DNA from: Chloroflexota bacterium
GTDB lineage: Bacteria; Chloroflexota; UBA6077; JACCZL01
Direction of reading: 5' to 3'
Length of the DNA: 64,000 bases
NCBI GenBank assembly: GCA_020850535.1
Contig: JADZEM010000143.1
Coordinates: 54,421 to 118,420, forward strand
Numbering within the stretch: position 1 is the stretch's first letter; the number at the start of each line of letters is the position of its first letter. Positions 25,506 through 34,342 of this stretch are shown here, piece after piece. Under the pieces are notes generated by a model. That model did not search any database, had not been told where the DNA came from, and saw only the letters and a list, made by a program, of their open reading frames with translations. Position numbers and translations under genes: made by a program.

Positions 25506-26399
25506 GTGCGAAGATTCGGGCTGGAGCTTCCAAGTACCCTAGCGGAGTGCCTTGCCGTCCTCAGCAGCGGCAATGGTGACATCAAGGTCGTCGCGGGCGG
25601 CACCGATCTGCTGCCCCAGATGAAGAACGGGCTGATCAAGCCGACCACCGTGGTCGATCTGAGCGGGGTGGCCGAACTGAAGCGACTCGAGGTGGACGGC
25701 GACGGCGCCCTGCACATCGGGGCGGGCGTCGCGGCGCGCGACCTCGAGCTGTCGTCGATCCCCGGGCCGGCGTTCGCGGCGGTGGTCGAGGGCGCGGGTG
25801 TGATCGGGTCGCACCAGGTGCGTAACCTGGCGACCGTTGGCGGGAACGTCTGCAACGCTGCTCCGTCTGCAGACGTGTCGCCGGGGCTGGTGGCGATGGA
25901 TGCCGTCGCGGTCATCGACGGGCCGAACGGCCGCCGACTGCTCCCCATGGTCGACTTCTTCAAGGGCGTGCGCCGCACGGCCCTGGAGCACGGCGAGATC
26001 CTCGTCGAGCTGGTGGTGCCGAACCCGGGCGCTGGCAGCGGCGGCACCTACGTCCGCCACACGCCGCGCCGCGAGCTCGACATCGCGGTGGTGGGCGTGG
26101 CCTCGCAGTTGACGATTCGGGACGGGCGCTGCACGAAGGCGCGCATCGCGCTGGGGGCGGTGGCCCCGGTGATCGTGCGGGCGACGGCGGCCGAGGCGAA
26201 GCTGGAGGGCCAGCAGGTCACGCCGGAGCTGATCGTGGAGGCGGCTGAGGCGGCTGTCGGCTCGGCCAGCCCGATCTCGGATCAGCGCGGCTCGGCGGAG
26301 TACCGCCGCCACCTTGTGAAGGTCTTGACGCGCCGCACCTTGCAGACGGCGTACGACCGCGCCACGGGCCGCGCGGCCAGCCGGAATGGAGCGCACTAA
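25506..26399 (+). CDS. Molybdenum hydroxylase FAD subunit (CoxM/XdhB-like)
   Basis: 297 aa. FAD-binding domain of molybdopterin dehydrogenases: VAGGTDLLPQMKNGLI, IGSHQVRNLATVGGNVCNAAPSADVSPGLVAMDA (FAD contacts), then the C-terminal CO-dehydrogenase flavoprotein domain (IALGAVAPVIVRATAAE). Transfers electrons from the iron-sulfur subunit to the acceptor. GTG 25506 with GGAGGGG upstream. First of three tightly packed genes in M-S-L order (3-4 bp gaps), so an operon. Confidence 0.93.
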   Translation: MRRFGLELPSTLAECLAVLSSGNGDIKVVAGGTDLLPQMKNGLIKPTTVVDLSGVAELKRLEVDGDGALHIGAGVAARDLELSSIPGPAFAAVVEGAGVIGSHQVRNLATVGGNVCNAAPSADVSPGLVAMDAVAVIDGPNGRRLLPMVDFFKGVRRTALEHGEILVELVVPNPGAGSGGTYVRHTPRRELDIAVVGVASQLTIRDGRCTKARIALGAVAPVIVRATAAEAKLEGQQVTPELIVEAAEAAVGSASPISDQRGSAEYRRHLVKVLTRRTLQTAYDRATGRAASRNGAH

Positions 26400-26402
26400 G
26401 CC

Positions 26403-26909
26403 ATGCCGAAGATGGTTTTGTCCTGCACGATCAACGGCGAGGAGACCGAGCTGCTGGTTCAGCCGTATCAGACGCTGCTGGAGGCGCTCCGCGAGAATGC
26501 CGGCCTGACCGGCGCGAAGGAAGGGTGCGGCACGGGCGACTGTGGCGCGTGCACGGTCCACCTGGACGGCAAGCCGGTGGCAAGCTGCCTGGTGCTGGCG
26601 ATGCAGGTGCGCGGCCGGAACGTCCGCACGGTGGAAGGGCTGGCGTCTGAGGACGGCGCGCTCCACCCGGTTCAGGCGGCGTTCGTGAAGCACGGCGTCC
26701 CGCAGTGTGGCTTCTGCATTCCGGGCATGATCATGTCGGCGGCGGCGCTGATCGAGGCGAACCCGGCCCCGACCACGGACGAGATCCGGCTGGGCATCGC
26801 CGGGAACCTCTGCCGCTGCACGGGCTACACGAAGATGGTGGCGGCGATCTCCGAGGCGGCTGCTGAGACGGCCGGCGCGTCGAGTGGTGGCGCTGGCAAG
26901 GGGGCCTGA
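26403..26909 (+). CDS. Molybdenum hydroxylase 2Fe-2S subunit (CoxS/XdhC-like)
   Basis: 168 aa. Plant-type ferredoxin domain with the cysteines of CGTGDCGACTV, then the all-alpha 2Fe-2S domain with CGFCIPGMIMSA and CRCTGYTKMV. Passes electrons from the Mo centre to FAD. A short Ala/Gly-rich tail follows. Middle gene of the operon; ATG 26403 is 3 bp after the previous stop. Confidence 0.95.
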   Translation: MPKMVLSCTINGEETELLVQPYQTLLEALRENAGLTGAKEGCGTGDCGACTVHLDGKPVASCLVLAMQVRGRNVRTVEGLASEDGALHPVQAAFVKHGVPQCGFCIPGMIMSAAALIEANPAPTTDEIRLGIAGNLCRCTGYTKMVAAISEAAAETAGASSGGAGKGA

Positions 26910-26912
26910 GCG

Positions 26913-29225
26913 ATGGCAACGGTCATGAAGACCTCGCGCGATGTGCGGGGCATCGGCATCCGGATCCCGCGCCCGGACGCGCCGGAGAAGGTGGCTGGCA
27001 AGACCCAGTACGTGGCGGATCTCCAGCTGCCGGGGATGCTGCATGCGAGGCTGCTGCGAAGCCCGCACGCGCATGCCAGGATCAAGAGCATCGACACGAG
27101 CAAGGCGAAGGCCCTGCCGGGCGTGCGCGCGGTGCTGACGGCCTCTGACATCCCGGAGCTGGAGCACGGGGCGAAGACGCGCGGCCACGCGATCATGGCG
27201 ATTGACCGGGCGGTCTTCGCGGGGCAGCCGGTGGCGGCGGTGGCGGCCGACGAGCTGGCGATCGCGGATGAGGCGCTCGACCTGATCGAGGTGGTTTACG
27301 AGGTGCTGCCGGCCGCCATCGACCCGATCAAGTCGATGCGCCCGGATGCGCCGCGCGTGGCGGACGAGGGCACGGAGGCGGACACGTCCGAGGCGCTGGC
27401 CCACTCGGGCATCGCGCCGACGGAGAGCGAGGCCGCCGAGAACGCCCCGAACGTGGCCCAGAAGTCGAACCTGGGGCGGGGGGACGTCAAGAGGGCGTTC
27501 GCCGAGAGCGACTACATTCTTGAGAAGACGTACCACGTGCCGATGGTGCACCAGGGGTACATCGAGGCGCACGGCGCGGTGGCGGACTACAACCGCGCGA
27601 CGGGCACGATGACGGTCTGGGCGAGCACGCAGGGCTCGTTCAACACGCGGTCTGAGATCGCGGACGTGCTGAAGATCCCCGAGGCGAGCATCAAGGTGGT
27701 GCCGCTGGAGTGCGGCGGCGGCTTTGGGGCGAAGATCCGCGCGCTGACCGAGCCGATCACGGTGCTGCTGTCCCGGGCGACGGGCCGGCCGGTCAAGTAC
27801 ATGATGACGCGGCGCGAGGAGCTCGAGGCCGGGATGCCGGCTCCGAGCGTGACGATCAAGCTGCGGACGGGCGTCAAAAAGGACGGCACGCCGCTGGCGC
27901 TGGAAGGCGAGACGATCATCGAGGCGGGCGCGTATTCGGGCGCGGTGCTGACGATGAGCGGCGTCTTCCTGGCGTCGGTGTACCAGTGGCCGAACTTCCA
28001 GGTGACGGGCTACGAGGTGCTGACGCACAAGCCGAGCATCGCGGCGTACCGCGCCCCGATGGCCCCGCAGACGGCGTTCGTCATCGACTCGCACATGGAC
28101 CAGATCGCGCGGCACCTGGGGTTGGACCCGGCCGAGTACAAGATCAAGCACTGCCAGCGCGGCGGCGACTTGATGGCGCACGGCCAGCCGTGGCAGGTGA
28201 ACGGCGCGCGCGAGTGCCTGGAGGCGCTCGAGGCGCACCCGTACTGGCAGGAGCGCGATGCCTGGCGTGAGAGCGGCCAGCGGGACGGGGTGCTGCGCGG
28301 GACGGGCATCGCGATGGGCGGCTGGGTGCCGGGCATCCAACCGACGAGCGCCTCGATCCGGCTGAACCCGGACGGCACGCTGACGGTGATCACGGGATCG
28401 GTGGACATCGCGGGGACGAACCTGGGCCTGGCGCTGATCGCGGCCGAGGCGTACGGCGTGGATATCGAGCGGGTGAAGATCGTCACAGGGGACACGGACA
28501 CGGCCCCGCTGACGGGCATCAGCGCTGGCTCGAAGACGACGTACACGGTGGGCGCGGCGGTGATCGAGGCGGCCCACGATGCGCGCCGGCAGACGCTGGA
28601 CATCGCGTCGAGCGAGCTTGAGGCGGCGGTCGAGGACCTCGACATCGTGAACAACGAGGTGGTGGTCCAGGGCGTGCCTGGGAAGTCGATCACGCTGGCG
28701 GCGATCGGCAAGAAGGGGAACACGTTCCAGTCTCGGGTGCCGCCGGTCTACGGCACAAGCTCGATGGGCTTCGCGGTGCAGGCGCCGGCGTTCGCGGCGC
28801 AGCTGGCGCGCATCGAGGTGGACCCGGACACGGGCCAGATCACCCTGACGGACTTTATCTGCGCGCAGGATGTGGGCAAGCTGCTCAACCCGCTGGGCGC
28901 TGAGGGGCAGATTCAAGGCGGCTCGGTGCAGAGCCTCGGGTTCGCGCTGACGGAAGGCTTGATGTACAACGAGCAGGGCCGGCTGATGAACCCGAGCCTG
29001 CTGGACTACCGCAAGCTGACGGCGGCGGACGTGCCGAACATCGAGACGATCATCATCGAGGTGCCGGCGCCGGCGGGTCCGTTCGGGGCGCGCGGCGTGG
29101 GCGAGCCGCCGATCGTGCCGGCGCTGGCGGCGATGGCGAACGCGCTGGAGGATGCGTCTGGCCTGCGGCTGACGACGATGCCGCTGACGCCGGAGCGGGT
29201 GGCGCTGGGGCTGGCGGCGGAGTAG
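26913..29225 (+). CDS. Molybdenum hydroxylase large subunit (xanthine/aldehyde dehydrogenase-like)
   Basis: 770 aa molybdopterin-binding catalytic subunit. N-terminal ald/xan domain (KVAGKTQYVADLQLPGMLHA), Moco domain with ECGGGFGAKIRALTEP, an active-site loop reading AYRAPMAPQTAF, then GSVDIAGTNLGLALIAAEA and C-terminal PAPAGPFGARGVGEPPIVP with the catalytic Glu of GVGEP. The active-site loop is neither the form I AYxCSFR nor form II AYRGAGR motif of CO dehydrogenase, so CO oxidation is unlikely; a purine, aldehyde or N-heterocycle is more likely. No Moco insertion (XdhC/CoxF-like) gene adjoins. Confidence 0.94.
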   Translation: MATVMKTSRDVRGIGIRIPRPDAPEKVAGKTQYVADLQLPGMLHARLLRSPHAHARIKSIDTSKAKALPGVRAVLTASDIPELEHGAKTRGHAIMAIDRAVFAGQPVAAVAADELAIADEALDLIEVVYEVLPAAIDPIKSMRPDAPRVADEGTEADTSEALAHSGIAPTESEAAENAPNVAQKSNLGRGDVKRAFAESDYILEKTYHVPMVHQGYIEAHGAVADYNRATGTMTVWASTQGSFNTRSEIADVLKIPEASIKVVPLECGGGFGAKIRALTEPITVLLSRATGRPVKYMMTRREELEAGMPAPSVTIKLRTGVKKDGTPLALEGETIIEAGAYSGAVLTMSGVFLASVYQWPNFQVTGYEVLTHKPSIAAYRAPMAPQTAFVIDSHMDQIARHLGLDPAEYKIKHCQRGGDLMAHGQPWQVNGARECLEALEAHPYWQERDAWRESGQRDGVLRGTGIAMGGWVPGIQPTSASIRLNPDGTLTVITGSVDIAGTNLGLALIAAEAYGVDIERVKIVTGDTDTAPLTGISAGSKTTYTVGAAVIEAAHDARRQTLDIASSELEAAVEDLDIVNNEVVVQGVPGKSITLAAIGKKGNTFQSRVPPVYGTSSMGFAVQAPAFAAQLARIEVDPDTGQITLTDFICAQDVGKLLNPLGAEGQIQGGSVQSLGFALTEGLMYNEQGRLMNPSLLDYRKLTAADVPNIETIIIEVPAPAGPFGARGVGEPPIVPALAAMANALEDASGLRLTTMPLTPERVALGLAAE

Positions 29226-29235
29226 GGCAGAGGTC

Positions 29236-29354
29236 GGCCCTCACCCCCCGACCCCGGGGGCGGCCCTCACCCCCCGACGAACCGAGGCCCTCACCCCCCG
29301 ACGAACCGAGGCCCTCACCCCCCGACCCCCTCTCCCTGTGCGCGGGAGAGGGGG
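29236..29354. repeat. CCCTCACCCCCC repeat with hairpin
   Basis: Four direct copies of GGCCCTCACCCCCCGAC (starting 29236, 29262, 29286, 29310), then a perfect 11-bp hairpin CCCCCTCTCCC / GGGAGAGGGGG (29326-29336 / 29344-29354). It follows the molybdenum hydroxylase operon and could terminate it. Same family as 30470-30582, the in-frame copy at 42823-42873, and diverged relatives at 32150-32213 and 53656-53735. Confidence 0.75.
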
Positions 29355-29879
29355 AGCCGTATTGCATCTTGAAGGCCCTCGCTCCGAGTGCGGAGAGGGG
29401 GCTTTCTTGTGTTCGGATTCGGGGTGGCGGGCGGCCCCGGGGCGGCGAGGGATGTGACCAGGCGGCGCCTGCGGTGTGCTGACGTGACCGGGGCCGCGCC
29501 GACGCGCCTCATGCCGCCGCCGGGGTGATGACCGTCGATCTGGTGGGCGAGGTACCGATGTGGGCCGGAGTCGAAGGGCGGATCGTCGCCGCGCGGCCCC
29601 TCGTCCTGAACGGTGTGACAGGTCACTGATGGTGTCGCGTCAGCGGGTGAGGTCCTTCGCTGTGCTCGCAAGCTCGCGCCGCTCAGGATGACAGGTGGCG
29701 GGCGCAAGCTCGCGCCGCTCAGGATGACAGGTGGCGGGCGCAGGCTCGCGCCGCTCAGGATGACGGGAGACGAGGAAGATCCCTCCACTCCGCTCGTTCC
29801 TCGCCGCGGTCGGGATGACAAGCCCGTTACATCCAGGATGGCGAAGCACTGGGGGATGGCGAAGCACTGGGAACGGTGG
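29355..29879. repeat. Intergenic region with tandem GCTCAGGATGACAGGTGGCG units
   Basis: 525 bp without a supported gene. From about 29668 to 29770 three near-identical units of about 36 bp read CTCGCGCCGCTCAGGATGAC plus a GGTGGCGGGCGCAAG linker, then a CTCGTTCCTCGCCGCGGTCG-type relative. Similar sequences occur at 38055-38224 and 45535-45665. Two short direct copies of GGATGGCGAAGCACTGGG lie at about 29837-29872, just before the glyoxalase-like gene stop. Confidence 0.6.
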
Positions 29880-30284
29880 TCAGGCGTCGGGGGTGAAGGC
29901 GCAGAACTCGTTGCCTTCGGGGTCGGCGAGGACGGTCCAGCGCTGGCGGGGCGTCGTGAAGGCCGGGGTCAGGATCGTCGCGCCGAGGCTCACCAGCCAG
30001 TTGAGCGTCTCGCCGGGGCGCAGGTTGATGTCGAGGTGCACGCGGTTCTTGACCGTTTTCGGCTCGGCGACCAGCACGAACCAGACGCGCGGACCACCAT
30101 CGGGCGACTCGATGGCCACCTCGGGATCGTCGGCGATGTCGTGGATGCCGGCGGCCTTCAGCCGTGCGATCTCGGCGTCGTCGTACGGGCAGATGCGGTA
30201 GCTGAGCGCCGCGGCCCAGAAGGCGGCGAGGGCAGAGGGTCTGGCGCAGTCCATCACAACGTCTCGCAGCCGGGAGCGCTCCAT
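29880..30284 (-). CDS. Glyoxalase-like (VOC superfamily) protein
   Basis: 134 aa with two beta-alpha-beta-beta-beta modules: RDVVMDCARPSALAAFWAAAL in the first, VHLDINLRPGETLNWLVSLGATIL and VLADPEGNEFCAF in the second. This is the pattern of the glyoxalase-like domain (PF18029 type) common in actinobacteria and Chloroflexota. Metal binding is uncertain: the expected His/Glu set is only partly present (HLD, GNEFC). Stand-alone gene between repeat-rich regions. Role unknown; these proteins include resistance and dioxygenase-like members. Confidence 0.82.
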   Translation of the reverse strand: MERSRLRDVVMDCARPSALAAFWAAALSYRICPYDDAEIARLKAAGIHDIADDPEVAIESPDGGPRVWFVLVAEPKTVKNRVHLDINLRPGETLNWLVSLGATILTPAFTTPRQRWTVLADPEGNEFCAFTPDA

Positions 30285-30370
30285 CGTGTGTCTCCAGTGG
30301 TGTGGCGAAGCTGACCTGAGGAATGCTGAACGCTGGGGCCTCAGAGCAGCCTGCGTGCCGCGTATCCGGA

Positions 30371-30689
30371 CAGGGCGATTGCCTGATGGTGTCGTCGTGC
30401 AGCGTCGTCGGGGCTTGATGAAGATTCATTGTTTCCTGTGGTAAAGGCTCTCACCCCCCGGCCGCGGGAGGCCCTCACCCCCCGGCCCCCTCTCCCTGTG
30501 CGCGGGAGAGGGGGAGACGCACGAGACGGTCGTTGCTCCCCCTCTCCTGCGCACAGGGAGAGGGGGTCGGGGGGTGAGGGCCTCCGGAGTGACGGACGGA
30601 ATACGCGGTTATTTCGTCAATCTTCATAAAGCCCGACCACTCTCGTGTATTGGCGTTTCGGGAGCACCAATGAACAGGCAATTGCCCTG
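30371..30689. mobile_element. Composite hairpin element, copy 8, with nested insertion
   Basis: Ends CAGGGCGATTGCCTG and CAGGCAATTGCCCTG. Flanks CGTATCCGGA (30361-30370) and CGTGTCCGGA (30690-30699) match at 9 of 10. The normal centre is replaced: the hairpin reads GGGGCTTGA, then foreign sequence from about 30417 to 30627, then AAGCCCGA. The foreign part begins TGAAGATT and ends AATCTTCA (inverted) and contains the CCCTCACCCCCC hairpin repeat. Its right portion resembles 53656-53735. Confidence 0.75.
30470..30582. repeat. Long inverted CCCTCACCCCCC repeat
   Basis: Arms of about 47 bp (30470-30516 and 30536-30582) beginning GGCCCTCACCCCCCGGCCCC and ending with its complement, around a 19-nt loop. 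Each arm also holds its own hairpin CCCCCTCTCCC / GGGAGAGGGGG. It looks like two family members head to head, nested inside copy 8. Confidence 0.75.
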
Positions 30690-30918
30690 CGTGTCCGGAG
30701 GGTGATCGACAGCCGGCGGCTCGGGCTGTGATACCATGAATGGTCATCGCCGATGTCCGGGCGTGTGTGCCCGCGACGCGGCCATGGTCGAGCCAGCCAG
30801 GCCTTGACCGCCCCCCGCCTGCACCGGGATCAGCCGACTGCCTCGGTTGTCCGCGCCCGGCACGGGGATGCATCTTCCAACACGGTTCGACGGGGCCGGC
30901 GCGGCCGGCGGGAGCAAG

Positions 30919-31845
30919 ATGTTCCGAGAGAAGCTCGCTGAGGCGACCGCGCGCCAGGGCTCGGTGCTGTGTGTGGGGCTGGATGTAGACCCGTCCCTCG
31001 CGCCGCCGAGCCTGGTGGGGCAGGACGGCTGGATCGAGAGGTTCTGCCTGGGGATCGTCGAGGCGACGGCGGACCTGGTCTGCGCCTACAAGCCGAATCT
31101 GGCGTTTTTCGAGGCGCTGGGGCTGGATGGATACGTCGGCTTGCAGCGGACGCTGGCCGGCCTGCCGAAGGACGTGGTCAGCGTCGGGGATGCGAAGCGC
31201 GGCGACATCGGCAGCACGGCGGTGGCGTACGCGCGCGCGCTCTACGAGGTCTGGGGCTTCGACGTGGTCACGGTCAGCCCGCTGCTGGGGCCGGACACGC
31301 TGGAGCCGTTCCTCGCCTACCGTGACCGGGGCATCTTCGTGCTGTGCAAGACCTCGAATCCCGGGTCGGGGACGTACCAGGATCTGCCAGTGCCGGCCGA
31401 AGGTGGCAGCGCGCCGCTCTACGAGCTGATCGCGCGGCAGATGTCGGAGCTGGACCGCTCGGGGGCGGCCGGGCAGCTCGGGCTGGTGACCGGGGCGACG
31501 TATCCCGCGCAGCTTGCCGAGATTCGGGCGGTGGCGCCGGACCTGCCGTTCCTGGTGCCGGGCATCGGGGCGCAGCAGGGAGACGTCTGGGCAGCCGTGA
31601 ACGCCGGCCTCGATGCGCGCGGGGCCGGCATCGTGGTGAACGCCTCGCGCGGGGTGACCTACGCCAGCAAGGGCGACGACTGGCAGCAGGCGGCCCGCGA
31701 GGCGGCGCTGGGGTTGCGGGATCGGCTGGAGGCGGCGCGCGGGGAGGTCCGCGCGAGCCGCGAGGCCGCGGGCGCGGCTGGTGGGGAGACGCTCGGCGCG
31801 TCTGGCAGGGAGGTGGGGCATGCCACAGTTGCCCATGCGCCTTGA
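30919..31845 (+). CDS. pyrF: Orotidine 5'-phosphate decarboxylase
   Basis: 308 aa. Last step of UMP synthesis. Long (type 2) OMP decarboxylase: LCVGLDVDPS, CAYKPNLAFFEALG (first catalytic Lys), SVGDAKRGDIGSTAVAYA (the DxKxxD catalytic motif), TSNPGSG and FLVPGIGAQQGD (phosphate binding), VVNASRGV. Start set at ATG 30919 (MFREKLAEA) with GGGAG upstream; the frame is open from 30847. The C-terminal 30 residues are an Ala/Gly-rich extension that overlaps the start of the DUF951 gene by 26 bp. No other pyr gene is adjacent. Confidence 0.93.
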   Translation: MFREKLAEATARQGSVLCVGLDVDPSLAPPSLVGQDGWIERFCLGIVEATADLVCAYKPNLAFFEALGLDGYVGLQRTLAGLPKDVVSVGDAKRGDIGSTAVAYARALYEVWGFDVVTVSPLLGPDTLEPFLAYRDRGIFVLCKTSNPGSGTYQDLPVPAEGGSAPLYELIARQMSELDRSGAAGQLGLVTGATYPAQLAEIRAVAPDLPFLVPGIGAQQGDVWAAVNAGLDARGAGIVVNASRGVTYASKGDDWQQAAREAALGLRDRLEAARGEVRASREAAGAAGGETLGASGREVGHATVAHAP

Positions 31846-32119
31846 GCTTGGCGACGTGCTGCGGCTCCGCAAGGATCATCCGTGTGGGAGCACCGACTTC
31901 GAGGTGGTGCGGCTCGGGGCGGACATCGGGCTGCGGTGCGTGGGGTGCAATCGGCGGATCATGCTGGCGCGGAGCCTGCTGGAGCGGCGCATCGAGCGGT
32001 TCGTGAGCCGGGTCGAAGAGACGCCGCTGGACCTGAGCGGGTTCGGCGGGCCGGCCCCCGAGGTCGTCGAGCCGGCCGAGGCGAGCGAGCCAGCCTCAAA
32101 TGCCGGCGCGCATGAGTGA
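31820..32119 (+). CDS. DUF951 family protein
   Basis: 99 aa. N-terminal DUF951 domain: LELGDVLRLRKDHPCGSTDFEVVRLGADIGLRCVGC then RRIMLARSLLERRI, with the conserved K-HPCG and RC-GC motifs. Members are small and of unknown function in Firmicutes, Chloroflexota and relatives, often near engD or mechanosensitive channel genes. A variable acidic tail follows. ATG 31820 lies inside the 3' end of pyrF with GGGAGGTGGGG before it, so the two are translationally linked. Confidence 0.88.
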   Translation: MPQLPMRLELGDVLRLRKDHPCGSTDFEVVRLGADIGLRCVGCNRRIMLARSLLERRIERFVSRVEETPLDLSGFGGPAPEVVEPAEASEPASNAGAHE

Positions 32120-32149
32120 TGCCCCTCACCAGCCCGCCCACCGGTGTGC

Positions 32150-32213
32150 CCCTCACTCCCCACCCGCTGCGCGGCGCGAATATCGGCTGCGCAGCGGGCG
32201 GGGGGCGAGGGGC
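32150..32213. terminator. Hairpin of CCCTCAC type after DUF951
   Basis: Imperfect arms CCCTCACTCCCCACCCGCTG (about 32150-32169) and GCAGCGGGCGGGGGGCGAGG (about 32193-32212) with GCGC extending the stem inward. Likely transcription stop for pyrF-DUF951 and a diverged relative of the CCCTCACCCCCC family. Confidence 0.5.
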
Positions 32214-32251
32214 TACGCCTGGGCAGCGGTCGCCGGAGTAGTCGGTAACCC

Positions 32252-33595
32252 GTGGCTGGAGAGGTAGCCGGGCCAGCGTCGGTCTGGAAGAACGGCGACT
32301 TCCTGCTGCTCTGGGCGGCGCAGGCGGTCGGGCAGACGGCCCACAATGCCGTCAACTACGGGTTGATGGTCCTGGTGCAGAAGACCTCCGGCTCGGCCAC
32401 GCACATGAGCGTGGTGGTGCTGACGGTGGTGCTGCCGTCGGTCATCATGGGGCTGGTGGCCGGCGCCTACGTGGACCGACGCGACAAGCGGCTGGTGCTG
32501 ATCGGGACGAACCTGCTGCGCGCGGCGCTGATGCCGGTCTACATCCTGATCCCTGACTGGCTCTGGCTGCTGTTCGCGGTAAACGTGCTGTTCTCGACGT
32601 TCACCCAGTTCTTCGCGCCGGCCGAGGTGGCGATGCTGCCGGTGGTGGCCGGGCGCGGCCAACTGCTGCAGGCGAACTCGCTGTTCCACATCACGTTCAC
32701 GGGGTCGCAGCTGGGCGGGCTGGTGCTGCTGGGGCCGCTGCTGGTCAACGTCGTGGGGGTGACGGGCCTCTTTACGGTGGTCGGCGTGGCGCTGATCGTC
32801 TCGGCGCTGCTGCTCTGGCCGCTGCCGAGCACGCGCAACCGGCTGGAGGAGGGCGTCCTCGGGTTCGGGGAGCTGTGGGGCGAGATCCGGTTCGTGCTGC
32901 GGTACGTGCGGACGGACCGCGCCATCGCCTGGGGCGTGGTGCAGTGGACGGTCGGCTCGACGCTGGCGCTGGTGGTGGCCACGCTCGCGCCGACGTTCGT
33001 GGTGCGGCAACTGGGGGTCCGCGCGGAGGACAGCGTTTTCGTGCTGGCGCCGGCCGGCCTGGGGACGGTGCTCGGGTCGCTGCTGCTGACGCGCTGGGGC
33101 GAGCTGCTGGATCGGCGGCGGCTCATCGAGGCGGCGATGATGACGCTGGGGGCGGCGCTGGGCCTGATGGCGCTGGCGCCGCCAGCCTGGGCGCGGCTCG
33201 GCTGGCTGGCCGGGGCGGCGTCCGCGGTGGTCGGGACGGCGGTCTGGTGGTCGCTGATCGGCGCGATTGTGGCCCTGGCGGTGGTGGCCGGGTTCGCGTT
33301 CGTGGCGATCATCGTGCCGTCGCAGACGCTGATCCAGGAACGGGCGTTGCCGGAGGTGCGTGGGCGGCTGTTCGCGGTGCAGATGGTGCTGGGGAACGTG
33401 GCGAGCGTCCTGCCGCTGGTGGCGCTGGGTGAGCTTGCGGACGGCATTGGGGTGACGGAAGCGCTGGTGCTGGTGGGTGGCGTGGTGCTGACCATCGGGC
33501 TGGCCAGCACGCGGCTGCCGGCGCTCGACGTGCGGGCGGCCGCCCCGCCCGACGAGGCCGTCACGCCCGAGGAGGCCGCCCCGGAGGGCGCTTAG
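32252..33595 (+). CDS. MFS transporter
   Basis: 447 aa with about 12 TM helices. Motif A-like GAYVDRRDKR between TM2 and TM3, helices such as LLGPLLVNVVGVTGLFTVVG, and a central cytosolic loop (STRNRLEEGVLGFGELWGEI). Best fits the MFS_3 / macrolide-efflux-like or enterobactin-exporter-like group, which export drugs or small metabolites. GTG 32252 is the start by frame; the ribosome site is not strong. Its 3' end overlaps the next, convergent gene by 4 bp. Confidence 0.85.
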   Translation: MAGEVAGPASVWKNGDFLLLWAAQAVGQTAHNAVNYGLMVLVQKTSGSATHMSVVVLTVVLPSVIMGLVAGAYVDRRDKRLVLIGTNLLRAALMPVYILIPDWLWLLFAVNVLFSTFTQFFAPAEVAMLPVVAGRGQLLQANSLFHITFTGSQLGGLVLLGPLLVNVVGVTGLFTVVGVALIVSALLLWPLPSTRNRLEEGVLGFGELWGEIRFVLRYVRTDRAIAWGVVQWTVGSTLALVVATLAPTFVVRQLGVRAEDSVFVLAPAGLGTVLGSLLLTRWGELLDRRRLIEAAMMTLGAALGLMALAPPAWARLGWLAGAASAVVGTAVWWSLIGAIVALAVVAGFAFVAIIVPSQTLIQERALPEVRGRLFAVQMVLGNVASVLPLVALGELADGIGVTEALVLVGGVVLTIGLASTRLPALDVRAAAPPDEAVTPEEAAPEGA

Positions 33596-34320
33596 GCGAA
33601 CTCGGCGAGGAGGCGGCCCCAGCCGGGGATGGGGCGGTCCCACCCGAGCATCCGCAGCGGATGCCACAGCGAGATGACCAGCGAGTCGTGGACGGGCTTG
33701 CCGAGCCGCTGCTCCAGCGCTTCGACGACGCGGGCGGCTGCCAGGTTGGTGCAGATCACGACGACGGCCTCGGCGTCCGGGTGATCCGCTTGCAGGGCCA
33801 GGTCGTGCAGGGTGTCCAGGCCGACCTCGGCAAACGCGAAGTTGGTGCTGATGCCCAGATACGCGCTGTTCACACAGGCGAAGCCGGCGTCGCCGTACAC
33901 CCGCACGATGGCGTCGTGGACATCCCTGGTGTAGGGCACGGCCATAGCGTATTGCGTGATGCCGTGCGCGCGGAACGCCTCGAACTGGGCCAGGGTGCCG
34001 GTGGTGGCGGGGATGCCAGTCTCCTCGGTGATGGCGGCGCAGAGGGCGCGATCCGCCTCGACGCCCTTCCAGGCGCCGGAGGTGCCGTTCCAGCAGATCA
34101 CGTCAACCTTTGCGTCGGCCAGGAGGCGGGCGGCCGAGAGCATCGCCTCGCGCTCGAACTGGTCGAGGCTGCCCTGATCCAGCGCGATGCGCGTCACGGG
34201 GATGCGGGCGTAGTGGACGGAGAGGTCGTCGAGGAGGCCGGCTGTCATGGCGCTGGTGAGCGGCTCGACCATCGTGTTCGAGGACGGGGTGATCATGCCG
34301 ATGCGTCGGGCTGCGACCAT
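33592..34320 (-). CDS. Asp/Glu racemase superfamily protein (maleate isomerase / arylmalonate decarboxylase-like)
   Basis: 242 aa. GMITPSSNTMVEPLTSAM is the N-terminal signature of maleate isomerases and arylmalonate decarboxylases. CWNGTSGAWKG takes the place of the first catalytic Cys region (Cys in VICWNGTS) and VICTNLAAARVVEALEQRLG the second (Cys in ICTNL). The two-Cys pattern favours isomerase/racemase over decarboxylase. Start ATG 34320 with GGAGG 7 nt upstream. Divergent from an enolase-superfamily gene; both act on carboxylic acids, so a shared catabolic role is possible. Confidence 0.83.
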   Translation of the reverse strand: MVAARRIGMITPSSNTMVEPLTSAMTAGLLDDLSVHYARIPVTRIALDQGSLDQFEREAMLSAARLLADAKVDVICWNGTSGAWKGVEADRALCAAITEETGIPATTGTLAQFEAFRAHGITQYAMAVPYTRDVHDAIVRVYGDAGFACVNSAYLGISTNFAFAEVGLDTLHDLALQADHPDAEAVVVICTNLAAARVVEALEQRLGKPVHDSLVISLWHPLRMLGWDRPIPGWGRLLAEFA

Positions 34321-34342
34321 GGGGGAGCCTCCGGACGAGTTC

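Noticed and set aside
25539..28916. 1125-codon open frame on the minus strand
   Set aside because: It runs antisense to the molybdenum hydroxylase operon, is rich in Arg/His/Gln/Leu, and mirrors codon bias of the real genes. No family motif.
26913..29225. Carbon monoxide dehydrogenase CoxL
   Set aside because: The active-site loop reads AYRAPM rather than AYxCSFR (form I) or AYRGAGR (form II), so the general xanthine/aldehyde-type label is safer.
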